Part shown: one piece after another, positions 45,178 to 53,593 of the stretch
How the letters are laid out: every line of letters begins with the position of its first letter
Numbering within the stretch: position 1 is the first letter of the stretch
Source of the DNA: an uncultured Taibaiella sp.
GTDB lineage: Bacteria > Bacteroidota > Bacteroidia > Chitinophagales > Chitinophagaceae
DNA length: 64,000 nt
Assembly (NCBI GenBank): GCA_937870855.1
Contig: CALMWT010000185.1
Location: 1 to 64,000 of the forward strand
Direction of reading: 5' to 3'
Translations under genes and position numbers: made by a program
Notes under the pieces: model-generated
Seen by the model: only the letters and a program-made list of their open reading frames with translations
Databases searched by the model: none
What the model was told of the DNA's origin: nothing

Positions 45178-46662
45178 ATGAAAATCTCCGTTTATATCTT
45201 TCTTAGTTTCGTTCTGATACTCCTGCTTTTTACAGTTACCACCTACATGAATTACAAGCAGTCGGAAGAAGTGCAGGCGAATAATGAGTATGTGCAGATG
45301 TCTGGAAATATTCTGCGCAACACTACACGCTTTCAACGCAATGTATTGAACATGGTGAGTGGTCTGCGGGGATTTTTACTGACCGGAGAAAGGTATTTTA
45401 TTGAATCTTATGATACGGTTGCCAGTGATAATGAAGCTATCTTAAAGGAGCTTACGTTCATCATTCCCGATACTTCCATACAAAGGGCACGATTGCAGGA
45501 AATTATAGAGTTGCACAACAAATGGGTAGAAACCTTTGCAGAACCATTGAGGCAGGCCAAATTACTTTCCACTGTAAGTGATAGTAATCTGCGGTTCTAC
45601 AAAGCGCTTTATCAGGAAAAAATTGTAACAGGCGATGAAAAGAATCTGCACAAGTTTATTCAGGAGAAATTTCGTGTGTTCAGCAATTATGAATACGAAA
45701 TGCGCAACATAAGGCGCAGGCAACTTGCAGAAACAGTGCAAACCACCAAAACTTTATCCTTCTCACTTACATTCTTATCGGTAGTTGCCAGCTTTGTTAT
45801 TATTGCCTACATCACTTATCGCATCTCCTCGCGCATCAACCTTATGGTAAGTTTTGCCAACCAGATAGCTATTGGCAATTATGGACAAACAATAAAGGAT
45901 ACCCACAACGATGAACTGAGTAAACTTTCAAGATCGCTGAATGAAATGTCGGAAGCTTTATCAGAAAATATTACGGAACTAAGGCGTAAGAATGAAGAGC
46001 TTGACCAGTTTGCCCATATTGTATCGCACGATTTGAAAGGACCGCTACGAGGAATAGACAATGTGGTAACATGGATGGAAGAAGATCATCAGGAAGAAAT
46101 GTCGCCCAAACTGAACCATTATCTGCAACTAATAAAAGGGCGGATCGTTCGTGCAGAAAACCTGATTGAAGGTGTACTTTCTTATGCACGCATTGACAAG
46201 GAAACTATTCCTGAGGAAGAGGTAAAAACTAAAGAGTTGGTTTATTCGGTGTTCGATAATGTAGATGTGAGTGTACCCGTTTCATTTACTGTGCAAGATA
46301 ATATGCCTGTGCTTTTCACCGAGCGACTACCACTGTTTCAGGTTTTTGCCAACCTTATCAGCAACGCCATAAAGTATAATGATAAAGAGCGCGCAGAAGT
46401 CCATGTTTATTTTCATGATCACGAGGAACATTATGAGTTCTTTGTGGCAGACAATGGTCCCGGCATCGCACCACAATATCACGAACGCATATTCCGAATT
46501 TTTCAAACCCTTAAAGACCGCGATACTTTTGAAAGTACTGGAGTAGGACTTTCCATCATCAAAAAAATATTAGACTCAAGAAACGAGACCATCAGCATAG
46601 ATTCTCATTCCGGCAACGGCGCAATATTTTCTTTTACCTGGAAAAAACAAAACAATGGATAA
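45178..46662 (+). CDS. CHASE3-domain sensor histidine kinase
   Basis: A 494-residue membrane kinase. A first helix (VYIFLSFVLILLLFTVTTYM) is followed by a periplasmic CHASE3 domain with RFQRNVLNMVSGLRGFLLTGERYFI (about residues 45-70). A second helix lies near residues 198-218. Then come HAMP (RINLMVSFANQIAIGNYGQTI), HisKA with the phospho-histidine in HIVSHDLKGPLRGIDN, and HATPase_c with FANLISNAIKYND, VADNGPGIAP and STGVGLSIIKKI. It overlaps the response regulator gene by 8 bp, so the two form a coupled pair. The stimulus is unknown. Confidence 0.93.
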   Translation: MKISVYIFLSFVLILLLFTVTTYMNYKQSEEVQANNEYVQMSGNILRNTTRFQRNVLNMVSGLRGFLLTGERYFIESYDTVASDNEAILKELTFIIPDTSIQRARLQEIIELHNKWVETFAEPLRQAKLLSTVSDSNLRFYKALYQEKIVTGDEKNLHKFIQEKFRVFSNYEYEMRNIRRRQLAETVQTTKTLSFSLTFLSVVASFVIIAYITYRISSRINLMVSFANQIAIGNYGQTIKDTHNDELSKLSRSLNEMSEALSENITELRRKNEELDQFAHIVSHDLKGPLRGIDNVVTWMEEDHQEEMSPKLNHYLQLIKGRIVRAENLIEGVLSYARIDKETIPEEEVKTKELVYSVFDNVDVSVPVSFTVQDNMPVLFTERLPLFQVFANLISNAIKYNDKERAEVHVYFHDHEEHYEFFVADNGPGIAPQYHERIFRIFQTLKDRDTFESTGVGLSIIKKILDSRNETISIDSHSGNGAIFSFTWKKQNNG

Positions 46663-47077
46663 ACTGATTAAGATTTTGCTTGCAGAAGACGACCAGCTTG
46701 ATGTGATGAACATTAAACGGACATTCGATAAGATGAACGTGTTTTACCAATTGCATGAAACGAAAAACGGGGAAGAGGCAATTGAAAAACTAAAACAGTT
46801 GCAGGAAGAGGGGAGAGACCATCTGCCGGACTTTGTGCTAATTGACATAAACATGCCGCGCATGAATGGTCTGGAATTGCTGCAAGTAATCAGGCAAACA
46901 CCTGAATGGCAACATATCAAATGTTTTATGATAACCACGTCGGTAGAAAAAGTAGATAGAGATACTGCGAAAGCACTCGGCGTGTCGGGCTACATTGTAA
47001 AACCGTTGAAACTTACCAACCCAAATTCTATGGATGCCTTCAATCTTATGATTGATATTTTGAACGAGAAAAACTAA
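46655..47077 (+). CDS. single-domain response regulator (Rcp1-like)
   Basis: A 140-residue receiver domain. The acidic residues are in ILLAEDDQLDVMNIKR, the phospho-accepting aspartate is in FVLIDINMPRMNG, the T/S is in MITTSVEK and the lysine is in GYIVKPLK. No output domain. It overlaps the CHASE3 kinase gene by 8 bp and is its likely partner. Confidence 0.92.
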   Translation: MDKLIKILLAEDDQLDVMNIKRTFDKMNVFYQLHETKNGEEAIEKLKQLQEEGRDHLPDFVLIDINMPRMNGLELLQVIRQTPEWQHIKCFMITTSVEKVDRDTAKALGVSGYIVKPLKLTNPNSMDAFNLMIDILNEKN

Positions 47078-47085
47078 CCTTTAAA

Positions 47086-47127
47086 AAACAAGATGCCCTG
47101 CTATTTTTTTAAGTAGCGGGGCATTTT
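47086..47127. terminator. bidirectional terminator
   Basis: ATGCCCTGCTA and TAGCGGGGCAT pair around a T/A-rich loop, with A-rich sequence on the left and TTTTCTC on the right. It lies in the convergent gap between the response regulator and DUF1801 genes. Confidence 0.7.
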
Positions 47128-47139
47128 CTCTTCAGCCAT

Positions 47140-47574
47140 TTATACATCGCTCTTACCGTATTTAGCATGTAGAAAACCAATGGTTTCCTGCATTAGCTTT
47201 TTCAATTCATTTTGATCAATGTCGGAAAGTTTGTTGACGTAAATACAAGCCTTACCCATTTTAAATTTTCCGAGGTTTTGTATCAGATGTTCATGCTCTT
47301 TGCTGCCGGTATATACATAAAGCGAAATGGCGGCCTTTCGCGGCGAAAAACCTACAAGTGGCCAATCTCCTTGCTGTGAACTCCTGTCCGACTTGTAGTG
47401 ATATTGCCCAAAACCTATCATAGTAGGTCCCCACATTTTAGGTTCGTGACCAGTCACTTCCTGCATCAGCTTTATTAGTTCGTGACTGTCTTTGCGCTTC
47501 TGCTCCGTGTTTGCAAACGTCTCAATAAATTCATAAACATCAGCCGCAGTTTTTTTGGTTTTTAATTCTGCCAT
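47140..47574 (-). CDS. DUF1801 domain protein
   Basis: A 144-residue cytoplasmic protein of the DUF1801 (YdhG-like) type. Family features are EQKRKDSHELIKLMQEVTGHEPKMWGPTMIGFGQYHYK, a central PLVGFSPRKAAISLYVY, and KMGKACIYVNKLSDID. The function is unknown. Confidence 0.88.
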   Translation of the reverse strand: MAELKTKKTAADVYEFIETFANTEQKRKDSHELIKLMQEVTGHEPKMWGPTMIGFGQYHYKSDRSSQQGDWPLVGFSPRKAAISLYVYTGSKEHEHLIQNLGKFKMGKACIYVNKLSDIDQNELKKLMQETIGFLHAKYGKSDV

Positions 47575-47612
47575 AATGAATTTGTTTTTAAAATCGGGTA
47601 TCTCCCCAAATC

Positions 47613-48239
47613 CTATTTAAGATACTCGTTTACTCGTTGCTGTATAAAATGTTTTACGCCTTCCCATGTTTGTCCTTTGAGGCTTACAGGTTCTTCGCTT
47701 TCTTCGGCATCGGCAAAATAGGTGAGTGCCTGTGGAATGGAAATGAGCATCTGATTCTTCGGGTATTTTTTCAAATAACAATCAATCATAGTCCGCACGG
47801 AATAATAATGCAACAACTCGTACACATCCCAAAAGTCTTTTTTTACTGCCCTTTTTAAAATAGCAAAAACCTTCATTGCCATCAGATCTTTGTCGCTATA
47901 TAGCCTGACACCATCAACAATTTCCGGAGCATCTATAAAAGAAAAAAAATGATTTTTTACAAAATCTACCTTCACATCATTTATGAAGCCGAATACCCCA
48001 ATTGGATTGTTTGAATTTCTATAAGTAAACGTGGGGAAATTTTTAGTGAGCACCTCAATTATGTCTTCATTTTCAAAATCGGAAGTGGAGAAAAAATCAA
48101 GGTCTATAGAAAGTCTGTGACTGTAACGAAGCGCTAAAGCGGTGCCGCCAGCGAGATAGAATTGTTGTAGCTCAGGAATGTTGGCAATGTTCTTTAATAA
48201 TGCCAGTGTCCCCGGTTCAATTGCGCTTGTCTGAAACAT
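47613..48239 (-). CDS. AbiEii/AbiGii-type nucleotidyltransferase toxin
   Basis: A 208-residue protein of the AbiEii family, DNA polymerase beta-like nucleotidyltransferases that act as toxins of type IV-like toxin-antitoxin and abortive infection systems. The catalytic core is FYLAGGTALALRYSHRLSIDLDFFS (GGT plus DxD). DVKVDFVKNHFF gives a further acidic residue, and YSDKDLMAMKVFAILKRAVKKDFWDVYELL is the helical C-terminal signature. The gene upstream overlaps it by 46 bp and is the presumed antitoxin. Confidence 0.88.
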   Translation of the reverse strand: MFQTSAIEPGTLALLKNIANIPELQQFYLAGGTALALRYSHRLSIDLDFFSTSDFENEDIIEVLTKNFPTFTYRNSNNPIGVFGFINDVKVDFVKNHFFSFIDAPEIVDGVRLYSDKDLMAMKVFAILKRAVKKDFWDVYELLHYYSVRTMIDCYLKKYPKNQMLISIPQALTYFADAEESEEPVSLKGQTWEGVKHFIQQRVNEYLK

Positions 48240-48496
48240 GAATAATCATTAGGAGTATTATTAAAAAGTGCAGCCGCAAGATAAATGGTATGCGGGGAAA
48301 GCCATTTCGCCCCCACCAGCACGTCCCTTATTTTTTCATCACCATAATATCTCCTGCAATTGCGAATGTCTTGCACATCGCCTCGTTCAAATACCCGTTC
48401 TATCACAAATGCTGCACGCTTGTCGTAGTCGAGTTGCTCAAAATTCACATCCCAAAAAATACGTTTTTCAAACACTGGTTTTTCCCGTTCCATCAT
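48194..48496 (-). CDS. DUF6922-type partner of the AbiEii toxin
   Basis: A 100-residue protein with the segment IFWDVNFEQLDYDKRAAFVIERVFERGDVQDIRNCRRYYGDEKIRDVL, typical of small proteins encoded before AbiEii toxins in Bacteroidota. The overlap of 46 bp with the toxin gene implies coupled translation. It is probably the antitoxin; the family assignment is from memory and the neutralising role is inferred. Confidence 0.75.
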   Translation of the reverse strand: MMEREKPVFEKRIFWDVNFEQLDYDKRAAFVIERVFERGDVQDIRNCRRYYGDEKIRDVLVGAKWLSPHTIYLAAALFNNTPNDYSCFRQAQLNRGHWHY

Positions 48497-48536
48497 ACAA
48501 TAAAGTTAAGTGAGGATTTGGGAAAGAAAATGAAGA

Positions 48537-49391
48537 TCATTTCTGGTTCGTCGAAGAATACAACAGCTTGAATGCATTCGACACCGCCGGGTGCAAAATG
48601 GTTGCATGATTTTCTTCAGTTAGATAATCGAAAAACACGCGCACATTTTTGAGGTTCCGACTTTTGATTTTATCTGAAAGAAGGTTTGCATCTACTTCCA
48701 TTACGCGTGGCTTTTTCGATGGTGTCAGTCCTTCTTTTCCTACACCTATATAGATGTCTGTATTTGCAAAGTCTGTAGGCGCATGTTCCAGAAGAGAACC
48801 ATTATTCCACCACAAACTAGGACTTACGATGATATACTTATTAAAGAGTGCGGGCTTTTTAAATAGTATTTCGGTAGCAAGCAGTCCACCTAAAGATTGA
48901 CCGATAATAGTTTTAGAACCGTTTGTACGGTACTTCGTCTGTATATAAGGTTGCAGTTCGTGCTGAAGGAATGAAATAAAATTATCAGAATGTCCGGTAG
49001 TAGGATAGCTTTTTTTGTCTTCTTCAACATGAGTAGGAAATGTGAAATCTCTTTTCCTGTCCACACTGGCAATGCCTACAACTATGGATTTGGGAATCTG
49101 TTTGATCCATTCAAAACTATGAAACTGAACCAATCCGACGATATGAATAAAATCCTCGTCGGCAGAGCCATCCAGCAAGTAGAGGACAGGGTAATTTGTA
49201 GTATCACTGTTACTATACCCTTCAGGCAGATAGATATTCAGTATTCTCTTTTCATTCAGTTCGTTCGATTGAACTTCCTCAATCCTACCGAGCACAAATG
49301 GTTTAGGAAATTCGGTTTTTGATTTACGTTTAGCTTGTCCGAAAATAATTACCGGAAGAAGGATGAGTAGTATTGTGTAAAATGTTTTCAT
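48537..49391 (-). CDS. secreted esterase (Esterase D/enterochelin esterase-like fold)
   Basis: A 284-residue alpha/beta hydrolase with a signal peptide (MKTFYTILLILLPVIIFGQA). PVLYLLDGSADEDFIHI is the oxyanion-hole strand. The nucleophile serine is in TIIGQSLGGLLATEILF (G-x-S-x-G at about residue 147). A histidine in LTEENHATILHPAVSNAF completes the triad. Such enzymes hydrolyse ester bonds of siderophores or other compounds; the substrate is not known. ATG at 49391 is chosen because the signal peptide begins there. Confidence 0.88.
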   Translation of the reverse strand: MKTFYTILLILLPVIIFGQAKRKSKTEFPKPFVLGRIEEVQSNELNEKRILNIYLPEGYSNSDTTNYPVLYLLDGSADEDFIHIVGLVQFHSFEWIKQIPKSIVVGIASVDRKRDFTFPTHVEEDKKSYPTTGHSDNFISFLQHELQPYIQTKYRTNGSKTIIGQSLGGLLATEILFKKPALFNKYIIVSPSLWWNNGSLLEHAPTDFANTDIYIGVGKEGLTPSKKPRVMEVDANLLSDKIKSRNLKNVRVFFDYLTEENHATILHPAVSNAFKLLYSSTNQK

Positions 49392-49445
49392 CTCATTAGA
49401 TTTCACCTGACGTGGAAAAATGACTGATTCTTTAATGAAAATTTA

Positions 49446-49574
49446 TTACCGCTTCTCGAGTATTTGCTGGAGGTAGTCTAACACCATCAAAATCACAATA
49501 AATGGAAGAAAGATAAAAAACAGAATGCGATGAGCTAATGACATTTTATGTTGTTCCTTTTCATATGCTCTCAT
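49446..49574 (-). CDS. 42-residue membrane microprotein
   Basis: A short frame with a basic N-terminus (MRAYEKEQHKMSLAHR), one hydrophobic helix (ILFFIFLPFIVILMVLDYL) and a short charged tail (QQILEKR) before two stop codons. The layout is typical of small single-span membrane proteins, but no homologue is recognised. ATG at the tenth codon (KMSLAHR) is an alternative start. It lies between the esterase and coaE genes. Confidence 0.4.
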   Translation of the reverse strand: MRAYEKEQHKMSLAHRILFFIFLPFIVILMVLDYLQQILEKR

Positions 49575-49770
49575 TGAATAAAAATAGTAAAACTTAAGAG
49601 TTAAATCATTTCTCCAAATACCGGATTGAAAAACTAAAAAGGGAATTTTTACAAAGCATTTCCAGTAGTAGAATATTCACCCGTCAGAGGGGATGACACC
49701 GACATTTAATGAGAAATGCGACACAGATAAAACCTTCAACCCAATATCCAAAGACAGCTGATGTACCAGC

Positions 49771-50358
49771 TTACTTTGCCCTAAGCAATAACTCCCCATG
49801 CACCTTCAACACCTGCGGCAGCACAGCCTGCATGTCATCATTCGTGATTACAAAATCGCATCGATTCATTTTTTCTTCCTCGCTCATTTGGTAGGACATG
49901 CGTTCTAAAACTTTTTCCTGCGGCACTTTGTCGCGCTCCATAACTCGGAGAATGCGTGTTTTACGAGGAGCATATACACCAATCATCACATCCATTTCTT
50001 TGTAGCTGCCACTTTCAAAAAAAATAGCTGCTTCTTTAAGGGCGTAAGGAGTGGTTTGTTTTTCCATCCATTCCTGTCCGTATTTTATAACGGCGGGATG
50101 AACAATGGCATTGAGGTCTTGAAGAAGGGTGGGCGTTTTGAAAACAAGAGAAGCCACTTTTTCCCTGTTTAATATTCCATTTTGATAAACATCTTCACCG
50201 AGCAATTTTCCGATTTCGTGTTTTACAAAATCATCATTTTCCATCAGAAACCTGCCTGCGAGGTCTGCATAAAAAACAGGAATGCCAAGCGTTTCAAACA
50301 CCTGGCAGACCGTTGTTTTGCCCGAACCAATACCACCGGTAATTCCTACTTTAAGCAT
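49771..50358 (-). CDS. coaE: dephospho-CoA kinase
   Basis: A 195-residue P-loop kinase that phosphorylates dephospho-CoA in the last step of CoA synthesis. The Walker A motif is GITGGIGSGKTTVCQVFETLG. IPVFYADLAGRFLM carries the conserved Asp, and RVMERDKVPQEKVLERMSYQMSEEEK is the lid. It ends the nusB-DUF1573-yajC-coaE gene group and starts 15 bp after the yajC stop. Confidence 0.95.
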   Translation of the reverse strand: MLKVGITGGIGSGKTTVCQVFETLGIPVFYADLAGRFLMENDDFVKHEIGKLLGEDVYQNGILNREKVASLVFKTPTLLQDLNAIVHPAVIKYGQEWMEKQTTPYALKEAAIFFESGSYKEMDVMIGVYAPRKTRILRVMERDKVPQEKVLERMSYQMSEEEKMNRCDFVITNDDMQAVLPQVLKVHGELLLRAK

Positions 50359-50373
50359 TGGCGGAAGAAAAAA

Positions 50374-50727
50374 TTATTTAGTAGCAAGAGCTGTGGCAGC
50401 AGCTTCTGTTTTCTTTTTGTAAGCAGCAGTAAGTTCCATAGAAACCGCGCTACGCTCCACAGTCATAAACATGCCGCGACCAACTTCTATCTGCAAAGTT
50501 CCATCTTCATTGATGCGCTGAATAGTGCCATGAATGCCTGCGGTGGTAATGATTTTTTCTCCGGCTCCTATGCTTTCTGCAAATTTCTTTTGCTCTTTTG
50601 CACGTTTTGCCTGCGGGCGAATCATGAAGAAATACATCACCACGATCATACCCACCATGATGAATAAAGAAGGCATAGGACTGGCACCACCTGCCTGAAA
50701 TAAAATTGTCTGAAGATTTACGAACAT
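50374..50727 (-). CDS. yajC: preprotein translocase subunit YajC
   Basis: A 117-residue accessory subunit of the Sec translocon. It has one membrane helix (PSLFIMVGMIVVMYFFMIRPQ) followed by the family signature RPQAKRAKEQKKFAESIGAGEKIITTAGIHGTI. The C-terminal tail is A/T/K-rich. It lies between DUF1573 and coaE on the same strand. Confidence 0.93.
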   Translation of the reverse strand: MFVNLQTILFQAGGASPMPSLFIMVGMIVVMYFFMIRPQAKRAKEQKKFAESIGAGEKIITTAGIHGTIQRINEDGTLQIEVGRGMFMTVERSAVSMELTAAYKKKTEAAATALATK

Positions 50728-50788
50728 TGGTTATGAAATTGAAAATTATGAATTGAAAATTTAAAATCGAATCTGGAGTTTTTAAGAC

Positions 50789-51253
50789 CTACTTTTTTAT
50801 TTCTCCTTTTATATAAAGGATGTGCGTGCCGCGAATAGAGTTGGTAGTGAGCGCTACGCTTTTTTCCTGATATCCTTCTTTGCCTACCGAGCTAAACTGA
50901 ACTTTTATAGAAGAAGATTTTCCCGGTGCAAGTGGCTCTCTCGGAAAATCCGCAACCGTGCAGCCACATGCGCCTGATGCGTTACTGATGATCAACGGCG
51001 TTTTCCCATTGTTAGAAAATTCATATTCTACATTCACTACTTCCCCTTGTTTTATCGTCCCAAAATCACGAACTGTATCTTTAAAATCCATCGTGGCAAG
51101 TGAGCCAATTACAGAGGAATCTGCACCGCCTGCGCTTCTTGGATTTTTTACAAGGTCTGTAGAAAGCAAATCTTTGTTTTGAGGTTCATGTTTTTCCTCG
51201 CAAGCCATGCACAACAATGAAATGATGCTTAGCGAAAGAATCAAATTCTTCAT
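50789..51253 (-). CDS. DUF1573 lipoprotein
   Basis: A 154-residue protein with a lipoprotein signal (MKNLILSLSIISLLCMAC, lipobox LCMAC). The DUF1573 beta-sandwich is recognised by KDTVRDFGTIKQGEVVNVEYEFSNNGKTPLII, then SNASGACGCTVADFPREPLAPGKSSSIKVQF. The family is common in Bacteroidota and of unknown function, with an immunoglobulin-like fold. It follows nusB by 10 bp, so it is in the same operon. Confidence 0.9.
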   Translation of the reverse strand: MKNLILSLSIISLLCMACEEKHEPQNKDLLSTDLVKNPRSAGGADSSVIGSLATMDFKDTVRDFGTIKQGEVVNVEYEFSNNGKTPLIISNASGACGCTVADFPREPLAPGKSSSIKVQFSSVGKEGYQEKSVALTTNSIRGTHILYIKGEIKK

Positions 51254-51263
51254 GTCTGCAAAT

Positions 51264-52202
51264 TTATGATTTACGCACCCGATCTTGCTTGCGTATTTTG
51301 TTATCCTTTTCTAAATCCTTAAGAATATTATCGAGCACACCGTTTAAAAACTGTCCGCTCTGAGGGGTGCTGTAAAGCTTTCCAAGTTCTATGTATTCGT
51401 TGATGGTCACTTTTGTAGGAATGGTAGGGAAGTAAAGAAATTCGCACAAACCCATTCTTAGCAATAGCAAATCTATAAGCGCTACTCGTTCAGCATCCCA
51501 GTTGATAAGTCTTGGCTCCACAAGCTCCATGCAATAGTCTTTTTTATCGAGCACGGTTTGCATAAGATTGTGTGCGTATTCTCTTTTTTCAGGAGAAATA
51601 AGGTTGAGGAAATTGATCTTTGAGCTGTTTTTGAAGAAATTATCCATCAGCATCGGTGTCATTTCATTATCATCTTCCCACCCAGGTAGTTCTTCAGAAA
51701 AGTGTTCCATCAGCCCTTCGTTTGCAAGCATTTGCTTTTCCCACAAAAACTTCATGATCGCTTTTTCAGCTTTGGGATTACGGCTGTTTTCATTGATGTA
51801 CTGCTGGTATTCAGTTGTCTTTTCCAGTGCTGTGTATAGCTTTTTTATCCAGTCATCACTTACAAAATGATCGAGTTTTGCATCTTTTATTTTTTCAGCA
51901 AAAGTCTGGTTCGATAAAATATTCCAGATGAACTCATTCCCTGCAATCTTGGTGCTTACGTTCAGATCTTCTTTCGTAGGCAGGTATTTGGAAGCGCGCT
52001 GATGGGCATCTTTTTCTGCATACTGCGCAGTGCGGATGATGTATAAAATAGAAATTACAAAAAGGTCTAACGAGCGGTTTAATTTATCATTTAGAATTGT
52101 AGTACCCAGTTTTTTATTCTTCTCCAATTCACCGGGTTCCATGGTTTCCAGTGTGTACAAAGTTTGCATCACTTTTACCCGGATGTTTCTGCGACTGATC
52201 AT
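51264..52202 (-). CDS. nusB: transcription antitermination protein NusB
   Basis: A 312-residue NusB, longer than the roughly 140-residue proteobacterial form; Bacteroidota members carry this extended middle. The N-terminal MISRRNIRVKVMQTLYTLE and the C-terminal RVALIDLLLLRMGLCEFLYFPTIPTKVTINEYIELGKLYSTPQSGQFLNGVLD are clear. NusB binds boxA RNA with NusE and helps antitermination in rRNA transcription. A TACCTTTG box lies 27 bp upstream. It is the first gene of nusB-DUF1573-yajC-coaE. Confidence 0.94.
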   Translation of the reverse strand: MISRRNIRVKVMQTLYTLETMEPGELEKNKKLGTTILNDKLNRSLDLFVISILYIIRTAQYAEKDAHQRASKYLPTKEDLNVSTKIAGNEFIWNILSNQTFAEKIKDAKLDHFVSDDWIKKLYTALEKTTEYQQYINENSRNPKAEKAIMKFLWEKQMLANEGLMEHFSEELPGWEDDNEMTPMLMDNFFKNSSKINFLNLISPEKREYAHNLMQTVLDKKDYCMELVEPRLINWDAERVALIDLLLLRMGLCEFLYFPTIPTKVTINEYIELGKLYSTPQSGQFLNGVLDNILKDLEKDNKIRKQDRVRKS

Positions 52203-52229
52203 AATACGTTAAGAACCTGTTTAGCCGCG

Positions 52230-52237
52230 CAAAGGTA
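52230..52237 (-). promoter_or_regulatory. -7 element TACCTTTG of the nusB operon
   Basis: A TAnnTTTG match 27 bp upstream of the nusB ATG. Confidence 0.5.
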
Positions 52238-52296
52238 GGGATTTGACCATTGCAGCAAGCACCAAACAGAAGAATAAAATGATGATGGAAAATGCT

Positions 52297-52800
52297 TTAC
52301 TGTATGAATTGTGGCGGTACAGGAGTAGGCAGTTCGAGTTTTCTGCTGACGTTGGGAAGTGAAGCTTTTACTGCGTTTATATCTCTTTCACCTGCATCTA
52401 CAAAATACCAGTGCGCGCCTCCGTTGGTAGAAATTCCTATCAAAGTGCTTTTGGTTAGGATTTTTCCTTGCGGTGTTTTTAAAATCATGGTTTGCGGCAC
52501 GGTGCATTGCAGTTCATTTCCTTCTTTCACAACCGATGATGGTTCGTCGTAACTAATGGAGAGTATTTGCGCGGTTTGTTCCATTCCTTTCATCTGCTTC
52601 TCAATTGCGGCAGCCATTTTTTCCGTCCCGCCCATTTCTTTTATAATGGTGGGGTGGGTGAAGGTGACAAAAGTTTTATAGTCTTTACCGATCAATGCTG
52701 CGCCCATCTTTTCTGCCTGCTCTTTGATGGTTGATTGAGCAGTAGCCGCAAAACATAAAAGCATCAGAATAGACGTAAGGAGGTAGCGCATGTTCTTCAT
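52297..52800 (-). CDS. exported protein, possible NTF2-like fold
   Basis: A 167-residue protein with a signal peptide (MKNMRYLLTSILMLLCFAATAQ). The mature part starts with a helix (STIKEQAEKMGAALIGKDYKTFVTFTHPTII) and continues with strands, including AHWYFVDAG. This order resembles the SnoaL/NTF2-like fold, but no motif proves it. ATG three codons later (MRYLL) is an alternative start. Upstream lies the 58-nt repeat array. Confidence 0.65.
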   Translation of the reverse strand: MKNMRYLLTSILMLLCFAATAQSTIKEQAEKMGAALIGKDYKTFVTFTHPTIIKEMGGTEKMAAAIEKQMKGMEQTAQILSISYDEPSSVVKEGNELQCTVPQTMILKTPQGKILTKSTLIGISTNGGAHWYFVDAGERDINAVKASLPNVSRKLELPTPVPPQFIQ

Positions 52801-52850
52801 ACAAAAATGAAGTTACAGAACTTACTGTTAATTAAGTATTTGGTAGTGTC

Positions 52851-53140
52851 TCAGTTTCACACAGCGTTCACAGAGATTAAGAGACACAGAGCAACTCACG
52901 TGGTTGGAACAGTTTCACACCTCGTTCACAGAGATTAAGAGACACAGAGCAATTCACGTGGTGGAACAGTTTCACACAGCGTTCACAGAGATTAAGAGAC
53001 ACAGAGCAACTCACGTGGTTGGAACAGTTTCACACAGCGTTCACAGAGATTAAGAGACACAGAGCAATTCACGTCGTTGGAACAGTTTCACACAGCGTTC
53101 ACAGAGATTAGGAGGCACAGAGCAATTCACGTGGTTGGAA
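52851..53140. repeat. five tandem copies of a 58-nt repeat
   Basis: Five direct copies with starts near 52851, 52909, 52966, 53024 and 53082. Each begins CAGTTTCACACAGCGTTCAC, contains GAGATTAAGAGACACAGAGC and ends CACGTGGTTGGAA. Copies are about 95% identical. No spacers of constant length separate unlike sequences, so it is not a CRISPR array. The TTTCACACAG/GACACAGAG module is shared with 14936-15140. Confidence 0.85.
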
Positions 53141-53461
53141 CAAAATCATGGCAGAACACAGCGTTAACAGAGATTAAAAAACAATGGATGGCACGGTCTT
53201 TTGTTAATTGGTAGCAGAATAGAATTTGGTAAAGAATAAGGTTTATGAATACGCAACTTTTTACTCCGGCATTGTGTTTTATGATGAAATATTTCTTTGA
53301 CGTAGAAAAGGAGATAACGCAAACACTACTTATGTCTGCGAAGGTTCGTATTTCAGAATGTAAAGGCGTAGCGTCCAATATTTATAGCCACATTGCTACG
53401 CACCGATAAAGACTTTTATTTACTCCCCGAACGGGATCTCATTTCTAAATACTCTCTCTTG
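53141..53461. other. intergenic region with a hairpin-forming repeat
   Basis: No gene is supported. From 53363 to 53403, GGCGTAGC and GCTACGC pair around an AT-rich loop, which looks like a dispersed palindromic repeat. CCCGAACGGG near 53428 forms a second small stem. Confidence 0.4.
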
Positions 53462-53491
53462 ATATGGCCCCTCCTGGGGCTTTTTGTTTAT
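53462..53491 (+). terminator. rho-independent terminator without an assigned gene
   Basis: Stem GGCCCC/GGGGCT with a TCCT loop followed by TTTTTG on the plus strand. No plus-strand gene ends nearby, so an unrecognised transcript may end here. Confidence 0.6.
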
Positions 53492-53593
53492 AAATATCAT
53501 AAGTAGGTCATTAATTTTCAACAAACAGCGCTTTAAACCAACCCTGGCATACTTTTTAGCCGTTTATAACAGAAGAACATAAAAACTACGGTT

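Noticed and set aside
52851-53140. CRISPR array
   Set aside because: The five copies are directly adjacent long repeats without variable spacers, and no cas gene is present.
53127-53378. 83-residue minus-strand frame
   Set aside because: Runs through the end of the repeat array and a palindromic repeat; no codon or domain signal.
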